DNA from: Betaproteobacteria bacterium | GTDB taxonomy: Bacteria; Pseudomonadota; Gammaproteobacteria; Burkholderiales; SG8-39 | NCBI GenBank assembly: GCA_005881355.1 | Contig: VBDM01000043.1 | Span: 1-7,420, forward strand | DNA length: 7,420 nt | Direction of reading: 5' to 3' | Shown here: piece after piece, positions 1-5,467 of the stretch | Position numbering within the stretch: position 1 is the first letter of the stretch | How the letters are laid out: every line of letters starts with the position of its first letter | Made by a program: the position numbers and the translations under genes | Notes under the pieces: model-generated | Database searches by the model: none | Told to the model about the DNA's origin: nothing | The model's input: the letters and a program-made list of their open reading frames with translations, nothing else

Positions 1-1101
1 GAGCGAGCCGAAGTCCCGGTAATGAAACGGCCGCAGCGGCTCCCCGCGCAGCCTGCGCTCCATCGCGTCCACCATATGCGAGGCCTGCTGGTGCGCGGCC
101 TGCGCCGCGGGCGGCACGGGCGGCACCTTTCCCTCGCGCGGAAGCGCCGAGCAATCGCCGAGCGCGAAGACGTCCGGGTCGCGCGTCGTCTGCAGCGTGG
201 GCAGAACGACGAGCTGGTTGAGGCGGTTGGTTTCGAGCCCGTCGAGATTCTTGAGGATATCGGCTCCCTTGATTCCAGCCGCCCAAACCGTGATGTCGGC
301 GGGAAAGGATCTGCCGCTCTTGGTCTTTACCTCGCTCCCGGTCACTTCGATTGCCTGCTCCGAGCCCATCACCTGTACGCCCAGCCCCCGCAGCGTCTCG
401 GTCACCGCTATCGCGATCCGCTCGGGCAGCATCGGCAGGATGCGCGGGCCGGCGTCGATGAGCGTGACGTGGAGAAATCGCTCCGGGTCGATGTTCTCGA
501 GGCCGTACTCGGCGAACATGCGCGTGGTGTTGTGCAGCTCGGCGCCGAGCTCGACGCCGGTAGCGCCGCCGCCGACGATCACCACGCGCAGCTGCGCCGG
601 CGCGCTGCCCGGCCGGTAGTTCGCCTGGATGCAGGCGTTGATGAGGCGCCGGTGAAAGCGGTCGGCTTCGGCCGCCGTTTCGAGCGCGTAGGCGTGCTCG
701 GCGACCCCGGGCACGCCGAAAGTGTTGGCGACGCTGCCGATCGCGATCACGAGCGTGTCGTAGCGCAGCGTGCGCCGCGGGATGACTTCCTCGCCCCGTT
801 CGTCCACTGTCGGCGCAACTGTGATTTCGCGCCGCAGGCGATCAAGGCCTTCGAGCGCGCCGCAGCGGAAATTGAAATGGTGCCAGCGCGCCTGTGCGAG
901 GTAGTCGAGTTGGTGCGCGTGGATGTCCATGCTGCCCGCGGCGACCTCGTGCAGCAGAGGCTTCCAGAGGTGCGTCTCGTTCTGGTCCACCAGCGTTACG
1001 GCGGCACGGCCCTTGCGCCCGAGCCGGTCGCCGAGTCGCGTCGCGAGCTCGAGGCCCCCCGCCCCGCCGCCGACGATGATGACCCGATGCCGATCGTTCA
1101 T
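1..1101 (-). CDS. ndh: Type II NADH:quinone oxidoreductase (NDH-2), C-terminus beyond the window
   Basis: This is a membrane-associated flavoprotein of the single-subunit NDH-2 family, which passes electrons from NADH through FAD to quinone without pumping protons. 367 codons are visible and remain open at the left edge; family members are usually about 430 residues, so the missing part should be the C-terminal membrane-anchoring region. Seen in the translation: an N-terminal FAD-binding Rossmann motif GGGAGG (residues 11-16) after a hydrophobic beta strand; a second, NADH-binding motif VVIVGGGATGVELGAEL with the glycines at 177-182; a WAAGI segment; ALGDC (313-317), which contacts FAD; and AQAAHQQ (333-339), matching the quinone-site AQxAxQ signature. 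The start is the ATG at 1101; no clear Shine-Dalgarno precedes it. It is divergent from gluQ. The alternative, another FAD-dependent pyridine nucleotide-disulfide oxidoreductase, is less likely because the redox-active Cys pair is absent and the NDH-2 motifs are present. Confidence 0.93.
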   Translation of the reverse strand, partial: MNDRHRVIIVGGGAGGLELATRLGDRLGRKGRAAVTLVDQNETHLWKPLLHEVAAGSMDIHAHQLDYLAQARWHHFNFRCGALEGLDRLRREITVAPTVDERGEEVIPRRTLRYDTLVIAIGSVANTFGVPGVAEHAYALETAAEADRFHRRLINACIQANYRPGSAPAQLRVVIVGGGATGVELGAELHNTTRMFAEYGLENIDPERFLHVTLIDAGPRILPMLPERIAIAVTETLRGLGVQVMGSEQAIEVTGSEVKTKSGRSFPADITVWAAGIKGADILKNLDGLETNRLNQLVVLPTLQTTRDPDVFALGDCSALPREGKVPPVPPAAQAAHQQASHMVDAMERRLRGEPLRPFHYRDFGSL

Positions 1102-1125
1102 GAAAAGTTCACGCGGGCGGGGCGC

Positions 1126-1134
1126 TGTTATGAT
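1126..1134 (+). promoter_or_regulatory. Possible extended -10 element for gluQ
   Basis: The 47-bp gap between the divergent ndh and gluQ starts contains TGTTATGAT, which fits an extended -10 (TGn followed by TATGAT, five of six matches to TATAAT). The best upstream -35-like hexamer, TTCACG at 1108-1113, is at a short 15-bp spacing. Transcription would begin near 1141, leaving a leader of only about 8 nt before the gluQ ATG. No experimental support is available and the match could be chance. Confidence 0.3.
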
Positions 1135-1148
1135 TTCCCGCTCCGATT

Positions 1149-2063
1149 ATGCATGAGTCGAAAAAATCGTATCGCGGGCGCTTCGCGCCCTCGCCCACCG
1201 GACCGCTGCATTTCGGTTCCCTCGTAGCGGCGGTCGGGAGCTATCTCGATGCGCGCAAGCGCGGCGGCAAATGGTCCGTGCGCATGGAGGACCTCGACCC
1301 GCCGCGCGAAGCACCGGGTGCGGCGGGAGCCATTCTCCGGACGCTCGAAGCGTACGGCTTCGAATGGGATGGGAAGGTCGTGTTCCAGAGCCGCCGCGGT
1401 GCAGCCTACGACGCGGCGCTGGCGCGTCTGGAGCGCGAGAAGGCGGTGTTCCGCTGCGCCTGCACGCGGCGGGAAATCTCCGACTCGGCCCTTTCCCTTG
1501 CGGGTGAGCCGATCTACCCCGGCACTTGCCGCGGCGGCCTCCCGCCGGGACGAGCAGCGCGCGCGGTCCGCGTGCGGGTGGACAATGGGGTGACCGCATT
1601 CGATGACGCCCTCCAGGGCAGGATCGAGCAGAACCTCGCCCGCGAGGTCGGCGATTTTGTCGTGCGGCGCGCCGACGGCCTCTTCGCCTACCAGCTCGCC
1701 GTCGTCGTGGATGACTTCGAGCAGGGCATCACCGACGTGGTGCGCGGCGCGGACCTGCTCGCCTCCACGCCGCGGCAAGTCCTGTTGCAGCGCCTGCTCG
1801 GCTACCCGAGGCCGCGATACATGCATCTTCCCGTCGCCGTGAATCGAAACGGCGAGAAGCTCAGCAAGCAGACGCTGGCGGCTCCCCTCACGATCGAGGA
1901 TGCCCCGGCACAGCTCGTGCGCGCGCTGCGCTTTCTCGGCCAGGAACCGCCGGCCGATCTGGCCGCCACGGACCTCACGGAAATCTGGAGTTGGGCGCTT
2001 CCGAGTTGGCGCACCAACACGATCCCGCGGCAACGCAGCTTCCCGGAGCCCGAGGCCCGCTGA
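1149..2063 (+). CDS. gluQ: Glutamyl-Q tRNA(Asp) synthetase
   Basis: GluQ (YadB) is a cytoplasmic paralogue of the glutamyl-tRNA synthetase catalytic core. It activates glutamate and attaches it to the queuosine base at the wobble position of tRNA(Asp) rather than to the 3' end. The 304-residue length fits the family, which lacks an anticodon-binding domain. Seen: the N-terminal FAPSPTGPLHFGSL block with the HIGH-type HFGS at 21-24; MEDLDPPR at 46-53; the zinc-site pattern C103-x-C105 with Y123 and C127; the conserved VVVDDFEQGITDVVRGADLL stretch at 185-204; and the KLSKQ form of the KMSKS loop at 237-241. The start is the ATG at 1149; an in-frame Shine-Dalgarno is not evident, so the leader may be very short. 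In gammaproteobacteria the gene commonly follows dksA; here it stands alone, divergent from ndh and convergent with the permease gene. Confidence 0.96.
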   Translation: MHESKKSYRGRFAPSPTGPLHFGSLVAAVGSYLDARKRGGKWSVRMEDLDPPREAPGAAGAILRTLEAYGFEWDGKVVFQSRRGAAYDAALARLEREKAVFRCACTRREISDSALSLAGEPIYPGTCRGGLPPGRAARAVRVRVDNGVTAFDDALQGRIEQNLAREVGDFVVRRADGLFAYQLAVVVDDFEQGITDVVRGADLLASTPRQVLLQRLLGYPRPRYMHLPVAVNRNGEKLSKQTLAAPLTIEDAPAQLVRALRFLGQEPPADLAATDLTEIWSWALPSWRTNTIPRQRSFPEPEAR

Positions 2064-2070
2064 GGGCGGA

Positions 2071-2973
2071 TCAGGCTGCTTGGCGTTGCGGCATGAGCAC
2101 GACCGCGAGCGCGGCGACGACCAGGGCGAGCGCGGCGAAATCGCTCCACTGCGGGCGCTCGCCGAGCACCAGCATCCCGCTGAACACGCCCACGATCGGG
2201 ATCATCAGCGTGGAGAGCGACGAGATGCTGATTGGAGCGTGGGTCGCGATCTTGATCCACGCCCAGTTGCAGAAGATCGAGCTGACGGTCGCGTTGTAGA
2301 TCAGTCCCCACAGGGGCCAGGCGGTGAGCCCGAGCGGCGAGAAGCTTCCCTTCTCGAAAACGAGCGCGCCGGAAAGTATCGGCACCAGGGCGAGCAGCAT
2401 CTGCCAGCCTGTAAAGGAAGTGGTCGGTAGATCGACCGGCCAGCGCTTCATGATGGCCGTGCTCACCGCCCAGCTGATCGCCGAGGCGACGAGCAGCAGC
2501 GCGCCAGTGGGCGAGCGGCCGACGGCCTGAAGTTCCTCCCCGAGGAGCAACAGCATCCCGAGCAGACCCAGAATCACCCCCGCGAGTCGCCTCCCGGTCA
2601 GCGGCTCGCGCAGAAACCACACGCCGAGCAGCACGCTCCACACGGGAAAGGTATAGGCGAGTATCGCGGCGCGGCCCGATTCCATGAACGTGACGCCGTA
2701 GACCGCGAGCACGTTCCAGGCGGCGACGTTGAACGCGGCGATCGCGACGAGCCGCGGCCAGCTGCCTTTGGGCACGCGAATCGTCAACCGATTGGCCTGC
2801 GCTATCGCGAACAAGCCCGCCGCGCCCGCGATTAGACACAGCGCGCGAAAATGCAGGGGCGCCATTTCAGTCATCACGACCTTCATCACCGGCCAGTTGG
2901 AGCCCCAGCCAAGGGCCAGCAGGACCACCAGCGCGATGATCGACGGCGGCAGCGCGTAGGTGCGCCCGCTCAC
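2071..2973 (-). CDS. DMT-superfamily permease with two EamA domains
   Basis: The product is a predicted inner-membrane transporter of the drug/metabolite transporter superfamily (EamA, formerly DUF6), a group that mainly exports amino acids or other small metabolites; the substrate cannot be read from the sequence. The 300-residue length and about ten hydrophobic helices arranged as two five-helix repeats fit. Seen: the N-terminal LGWGSNWPVMKVVM helix typical of EamA repeat 1; the ESGRAAILAYTFPVWSVLL segment with the LREPLTGRR loop closing repeat 1; and in repeat 2 STLMIPIVGVFSGMLVLGER, the equivalent conserved helix and loop. The start is taken as GTG at 2973, because no in-frame ATG lies upstream before a stop and the first downstream Met is already inside helix 1. 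There is no good Shine-Dalgarno. A 9-codon frame (2970-2999) ends by overlapping the GTG as GTGA. The gene converges with gluQ with only 7 bp between the stops and no evident terminator. Confidence 0.92.
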   Translation of the reverse strand: MSGRTYALPPSIIALVVLLALGWGSNWPVMKVVMTEMAPLHFRALCLIAGAAGLFAIAQANRLTIRVPKGSWPRLVAIAAFNVAAWNVLAVYGVTFMESGRAAILAYTFPVWSVLLGVWFLREPLTGRRLAGVILGLLGMLLLLGEELQAVGRSPTGALLLVASAISWAVSTAIMKRWPVDLPTTSFTGWQMLLALVPILSGALVFEKGSFSPLGLTAWPLWGLIYNATVSSIFCNWAWIKIATHAPISISSLSTLMIPIVGVFSGMLVLGERPQWSDFAALALVVAALAVVLMPQRQAA

Positions 2974-3147
2974 GGTTTCGACCGGGAAGCTCGATTCATA
3001 TTTAAAACAAATAGTTATACGTTAGTCGCCGCTGACTCCCCTTGCGGTTTTCGAGCAGCCTCCGCACAAAGCCTTGGACTAATGCCTTGTTTATATTTGT
3101 ATTATTGAGTTTGCAGCGGCGAGTTTATTGCATTGCAAAAATTTTGC
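2974..3147. other. AT-rich divergent intergenic region between permease and phasin genes
   Basis: This stretch is strikingly AT-rich against its GC-rich surroundings, especially 2995-3020 and 3080-3147. No gene is recognisable in it. On the minus strand, TATAAC (complement of 3014-3019) could be a -10 for the permease gene, but no convincing -35 lies at the right distance. On the plus strand, TTGGAC at 3074-3079 followed by TA-rich sequence near 3091-3106 could be a weak second promoter or an UP-like element upstream of the phasin promoter. TTGCA motifs occur at 3111, 3128 and 3133. Confidence 0.6.
3128..3138. promoter_or_regulatory. Palindrome TTGCATTGCAA, candidate PHA-regulator operator
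   Basis: An 11-bp perfect palindrome (TTGCA-T-TGCAA) sits 9 bp upstream of the phasin -35 hexamer. Additional TTGCA copies lie at 3111-3115, 3184-3188 and 3218-3222, and three of these are part of a longer TTGCAGC. In studied PHA producers the phasin promoter is repressed by PhaR, which binds TGC-rich, partly palindromic sites and is released when PHA accumulates. Assigning this palindrome to PhaR is inference from position and base composition only; phaR itself is not in the window. Confidence 0.35.
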
Positions 3148-3175
3148 TTGACGTGGATTGTTTTATAGGTAGAAT
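3148..3175 (+). promoter_or_regulatory. Sigma70-type promoter of the phasin gene
   Basis: TTGACG (3148-3153) and TAGAAT (3170-3175) are separated by 16 bp and each matches the consensus in five of six positions. This is the best promoter match noticed in the window. The predicted start of transcription is around 3182, giving a leader of about 86 nt. This argues against the in-frame ATG at 3181 being used, since it would lie at or before the transcript's 5' end. Confidence 0.65.
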
Positions 3176-3241
3176 CCGCCATGTTGCAGCGCAGTATATA
3201 CGGAGGCACCACTGAATTTGCAGCACCCGATTTTCTCTCTT

Positions 3242-3265
3242 ATGCAGCTAACTTTACGGAGATGA
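3242..3265 (+). other. Seven-codon upstream ORF overlapping the phasin start region
   Basis: In the phasin leader, ATG at 3242 opens a frame MQLTLRR whose TGA (3263-3265) overlaps the ATG at 3262 and ends 2 nt before the likely phasin ATG at 3268. The same frame could extend back to TTG at 3218 or CTG at 3212, downstream of a strong GGAGG (3202-3206). Translation could couple to phasin synthesis. There is no coding evidence beyond this arrangement, and short frames like this occur by chance. Confidence 0.2.
3258..3261 (+). promoter_or_regulatory. Shine-Dalgarno that decides the phasin start
   Basis: GGAG at 3258-3261 lies 6 nt before the ATG at 3268, an ideal spacing, and directly abuts the in-frame ATG at 3262, which is therefore too close. 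It supports a mature start beginning MYVTPEQ. The seven bases TACGGAG (3255-3261) are repeated exactly at 3199-3205, 56 nt upstream, where the Shine-Dalgarno is even stronger (GGAGG) but no ATG or GTG follows at a usable distance. Confidence 0.7.
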
Positions 3266-3267
3266 TC

Positions 3268-3813
3268 ATGTACGTCACACCTGAACAAATCGCCGCCACG
3301 AACAAGGCCGGCGTCGAGGCCATCCTCGGTTTTGCCAATTCCCAGTTCGCCGCTTTTGAGCGCCTGTCTGCCCTGAGCTTCAATGCGACCAAGTCCGCGT
3401 TCGAAGAAAGCGTCGACCACGCCAAGTCGCTGCTCGGTGCAAAAGACATTCAGGAATTCGTGAACCTGAATACCGCGGTTGCCCAGCCGACTCTGGAAAA
3501 GGCGATCGCCTACTCGCGCAGCGTGTACGAGATCGCCTCCCAGACACAGGGCGAGATCGCCAAGTTCGTCGAAGCGCAAGCGGCCGAGTTTAACAAGAAC
3601 CTGGTCGGGCTACTCGACAAGATCTCCAAGAACGCGCCGGCCGGATCCGATGTCGCCGTCGCCGCCGTGAAGTCCGCGCTCGCCGCGGCCAGCTCGGCCT
3701 ACGACAGCTTCAACAAGGTGGCGAAGCAGGCCACAGAGATCGCCGAGGCGAACTTCGCCGCAGCGACTTCGACCGCGAAGGAAACCCACAAAAGGCAGCG
3801 CGCGGCAGCCTAA
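3268..3813 (+). CDS. Phasin family protein (PHA granule-associated)
   Basis: Phasins are small amphipathic proteins that coat intracellular polyhydroxyalkanoate granules, limit coalescence and influence granule number; they are usually abundant when PHA is made. The product, 181 residues from the ATG at 3268, matches the proteobacterial phasin family in length and pattern: N-terminal TPEQIAATNKAGVEAILGFAN, then heptad-like amphipathic helices (FAAFERLSALSFNATKSAFEE), the LLGAKDIQEFVNLNTAVAQP block typical of family members, a long Ala/Lys-rich helical C-half and a basic KETHKRQRAAA tail. There is no signal peptide or membrane segment. The frame is open to an ATG at 3181, but the predicted transcription start near 3182 and the well-placed GGAG favour 3268. 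The gene is monocistronic: it has its own promoter, ends in an intrinsic terminator, and is flanked by minus-strand genes. No PHA synthase or PhaR gene lies nearby. Which phaP paralogue this is cannot be said. Confidence 0.9.
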   Translation: MYVTPEQIAATNKAGVEAILGFANSQFAAFERLSALSFNATKSAFEESVDHAKSLLGAKDIQEFVNLNTAVAQPTLEKAIAYSRSVYEIASQTQGEIAKFVEAQAAEFNKNLVGLLDKISKNAPAGSDVAVAAVKSALAAASSAYDSFNKVAKQATEIAEANFAAATSTAKETHKRQRAAA

Positions 3814-3827
3814 TTTCGGCAAGTTTC

Positions 3828-3863
3828 GCGTCCCACAGTCCTCCTCCTCCTTTCTGTGGGCGC
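3828..3863 (+). ncRNA. 3' UTR hairpin with UCC-repeat loop; candidate 3'-UTR-derived sRNA
   Basis: Fifteen bases after the phasin stop, CCCACAG (3832-3838) pairs perfectly with CTGTGGG (3854-3860). GCG (3828-3830) and CGC (3861-3863) extend the stem to 10 bp around one bulged T. The 15-nt loop is four tandem TCC units plus TTT, complementary to GGAGG-type Shine-Dalgarno sequences. The intrinsic terminator hairpin starts 3 nt later. Two close hairpins, a pyrimidine-rich single-stranded loop and a U-tract are the usual build of Hfq-type or anti-Shine-Dalgarno-loop small RNAs, as known from alphaproteobacterial sRNAs with CCUCCUCC loops. That this one acts as an RNA regulator is inference; it may only stabilise the phasin mRNA. 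Confidence 0.35.
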
Positions 3864-3866
3864 CCT

Positions 3867-3894
3867 AAAGCCCTGGCGCAAGCCAGGGCTTTTT
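3867..3894 (+). terminator. Rho-independent terminator of the phasin gene
   Basis: AAAGCCCTGGC (3867-3877) and GCCAGGGCTTT (3882-3892) form an 11-bp perfect stem with a GCAA tetraloop of the stable GNRA class. It is followed on the plus strand by a T-run (TTTTT at 3890-3894, then G and TTT). It lies 54 nt after the phasin stop. On the minus strand it falls about 44 bp after the cinA-like stop, where the same stem is followed by only three Ts, so it may serve as a weaker terminator for the converging cluster. Confidence 0.92.
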
Positions 3895-3935
3895 GTTTGC
3901 GGCCGGGCCCGAGCAAGTATCGGCGACAATCGGCA

Positions 3936-4685
3936 CTAAGGCTTTTCCTCCCACCTGCCGCCGAGCGCGGCGACTCCCGCCTTCATCTGCTCGATCGCGG
4001 GCTTCACTTCTTCCGGCAAACCGCGCACGCCGAGCTCGATGTGACGACGCACGCCCGCCTCGCCCATGCTGGGCAGGCTGAACGATTTGAGCCCCGTAAA
4101 GCGCGACTCGACTTCGAGCATGAGCGGCGTGATCGTCGATTCGGGCAGCTCATAGACGATAATCGAGGCATCGGCCTCGGGCGTGCGGTGAAAGAGGTGC
4201 GAATAGTTCCGGTCGAGCACCCACTCGACCATGGGCCAGGCCATGACCGGGAATCCCGGCACGAAGTGATGGTCGGCGAGCGAGAACCCCGGAATGCGGT
4301 TGTACGGATTGGGGATGATGCGCGAGCCGCGAGGGAACTCACCCATCTTCAGGCGCTGCGGCGTGACCTCCATGTCGGTGCGCGAGCGGATCGCCGCCTC
4401 CGCGTCGGGGTGCAGAGCGAGCTCCACGCCCGCCGCGTCCGCGGCGCACTGGCGGGTATGATCGTCGGGCGTCGCGCCGATGCCGCCGAAGCTGAAGACG
4501 ATGTCCCCGGAGGCGAGCGTGCGCCGCAGGGTCGCGGTGATGAGCCCCGGCTTGTCGCCGAGGTACTGGCACCAATCGAGCCTCATTCCGCGCGCGCGAA
4601 GGATCTCGATCAGCTTGGCGAAATGCTTATCCTCGCGCTTGCCGCGGACGATCTCGTCGCCGATGATGATCGCCCCGATCCCCAT
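3936..4685 (-). CDS. Molybdopterin-binding (MoCF/CinA N-terminal-type) protein
   Basis: A 249-residue protein of the MoaB/MogA/CinA molybdopterin-binding fold. Seen: N-terminal IGAIIIGDEIVRGKREDKH (residues 3-21), equivalent to the GDE-L-x-G-x-x-x-D-T-N segment of CinA, and FSFGGIGATPDDHTR (64-78), the family's GGxGxTxDD substrate-binding signature. The rest has no match to the C-terminal PncC/nicotinamide-nucleotide amidase domain of full-length CinA, so this is the stand-alone short form often annotated as a competence/damage-inducible CinA-like protein. Its substrate is not established; a nucleotide- or pterin-related role is inferred from fold only. The start is the ATG at 4685, one base after the TGA of the EI24 gene (TGAGATG), indicating translational coupling. 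The frame stays open 142 codons further upstream, but that extension is antisense-quality sequence in another frame of the EI24 gene and is not expected to be used. Stop TAG, convergent with the phasin gene. Confidence 0.88.
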   Translation of the reverse strand: MGIGAIIIGDEIVRGKREDKHFAKLIEILRARGMRLDWCQYLGDKPGLITATLRRTLASGDIVFSFGGIGATPDDHTRQCAADAAGVELALHPDAEAAIRSRTDMEVTPQRLKMGEFPRGSRIIPNPYNRIPGFSLADHHFVPGFPVMAWPMVEWVLDRNYSHLFHRTPEADASIIVYELPESTITPLMLEVESRFTGLKSFSLPSMGEAGVRRHIELGVRGLPEEVKPAIEQMKAGVAALGGRWEEKP

Positions 4686-4686
4686 C

Positions 4687-5433
4687 TCACACCCGCGTGG
4701 CCGCACCCTCGATGGGCTCGCCGCGCAGCTCGCCGAGGCGCTCGAGGCCGTAGTGGATGAAAGCGAGCCCGCCGTACACCGGCATGAAGAGCCCGAGAAC
4801 GGGGACATGGCCGATGAGCGCGAGCGCGACACCCAGCAGAAACAGCCCGCCCCGATGGCGGCGGACGATCTCGGCAATCTCGGTGGCGGTGCCGTGCTCG
4901 GCGAGGGCGTCGTAGCGGAACACGCGCTGGTTGAAATAGCCGAACAGAACGATGGGCAGCACCGGCCACAACAGCGGAACCAACCACAGCGGCAAGCTGA
5001 CCGCGAAGACCAGCGCAAACAATACGAGCGCGGCGAGGGCATTCCAGAGGCTGCCGGCGAACGTGCCGCCCTTCCGGCGGGCGAGCCCCGGGTAGTCGCG
5101 CCCGCCGACATGAGCGACCATCGCCGGCATGGAAGCGACGCTGATGATCAGCACCGCCGTGATCAGAACCACTGGCACGAACAGCAGCAGCAGCAGGATC
5201 CAGCCGAACCATGCCGCAATGAGCCTGAGGGGCCAGACCGAGACGGCCCATTCGTACGGCGGCCACTGGTGCAGCTGGGCGGCGACCCACTGCGCGGCCT
5301 CGCCCCAGTAAAGCACGGCGAGCGTCACCCAAATGACGAGCGCGACGATCACCGGCCATACCATGAGCCAGAGCATCTTCGGATGCAGCAAACTGACAAA
5401 CGCCCTCGCAAGGGCGTTGACTATCGCGTTCAT
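4687..5433 (-). CDS. EI24/CysZ-like integral membrane protein
   Basis: A 248-residue inner-membrane protein of the EI24 domain family, which includes the sulfate permease CysZ. Seen: hydrophobic segments at about residues 20-42, a long one at 68-104, another at 138-166 and another at 195-222, with an intervening soluble loop HVGGRDYPGLARRKGGTF and the FGYFNQRVFRYDALAEHGT region that is conserved in EI24 proteins of betaproteobacteria. Sulfate transport is possible but not shown; no cys genes are adjacent. The start is the ATG at 5433; no recognisable Shine-Dalgarno precedes it. It lies 34 bp downstream of the hrpA stop and 1 nt upstream of the cinA-like start, so it is probably co-transcribed with both. 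An 8-bp perfect hairpin lies in codons 6-12. A run of five CTG-type Leu codons (near 5182-5197) sits within the second hydrophobic segment. Confidence 0.88.
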   Translation of the reverse strand: MNAIVNALARAFVSLLHPKMLWLMVWPVIVALVIWVTLAVLYWGEAAQWVAAQLHQWPPYEWAVSVWPLRLIAAWFGWILLLLLFVPVVLITAVLIISVASMPAMVAHVGGRDYPGLARRKGGTFAGSLWNALAALVLFALVFAVSLPLWLVPLLWPVLPIVLFGYFNQRVFRYDALAEHGTATEIAEIVRRHRGGLFLLGVALALIGHVPVLGLFMPVYGGLAFIHYGLERLGELRGEPIEGAATRV

Positions 5434-5467
5434 GTGGAGAGGGCCCCCCGCCCGAAGCGGTTACAAG

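Noticed and set aside
22..1227. 401-codon open frame on the plus strand opposite ndh
   Set aside because: It is fully antisense to a convincing NDH-2 gene, has an Arg/His/Ala-rich composition typical of GC-driven shadow frames, and shows no recognisable domain.
1128..2033. 301-codon minus-strand frame opposite gluQ
   Set aside because: It is antisense to gluQ, which carries all GluQ motifs. The product is Arg-rich with no family resemblance.
2064..2070. Possible bidirectional terminator between gluQ and the permease gene
   Set aside because: The gap is 7 bp and no stable stem with a T-run could be found on either strand around it.
3181..3267. Longer phasin starting at ATG 3181 or 3262
   Set aside because: The predicted transcription start is at about 3182, the extra residues do not resemble phasins, and GGAG is ideally spaced only for the ATG at 3268.
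3936..5111. 391-codon version of the CinA-like protein with a 142-residue N-terminal extension
   Set aside because: The extension is an Arg/Ser/Cys-rich out-of-frame reading of the EI24 gene. The family N-terminus begins at the ATG at 4685, right after the EI24 stop.
5182..5197. CAG/CTG trinucleotide run
   Set aside because: It encodes consecutive leucines in a membrane helix of the EI24 protein; it is short and explained by coding.
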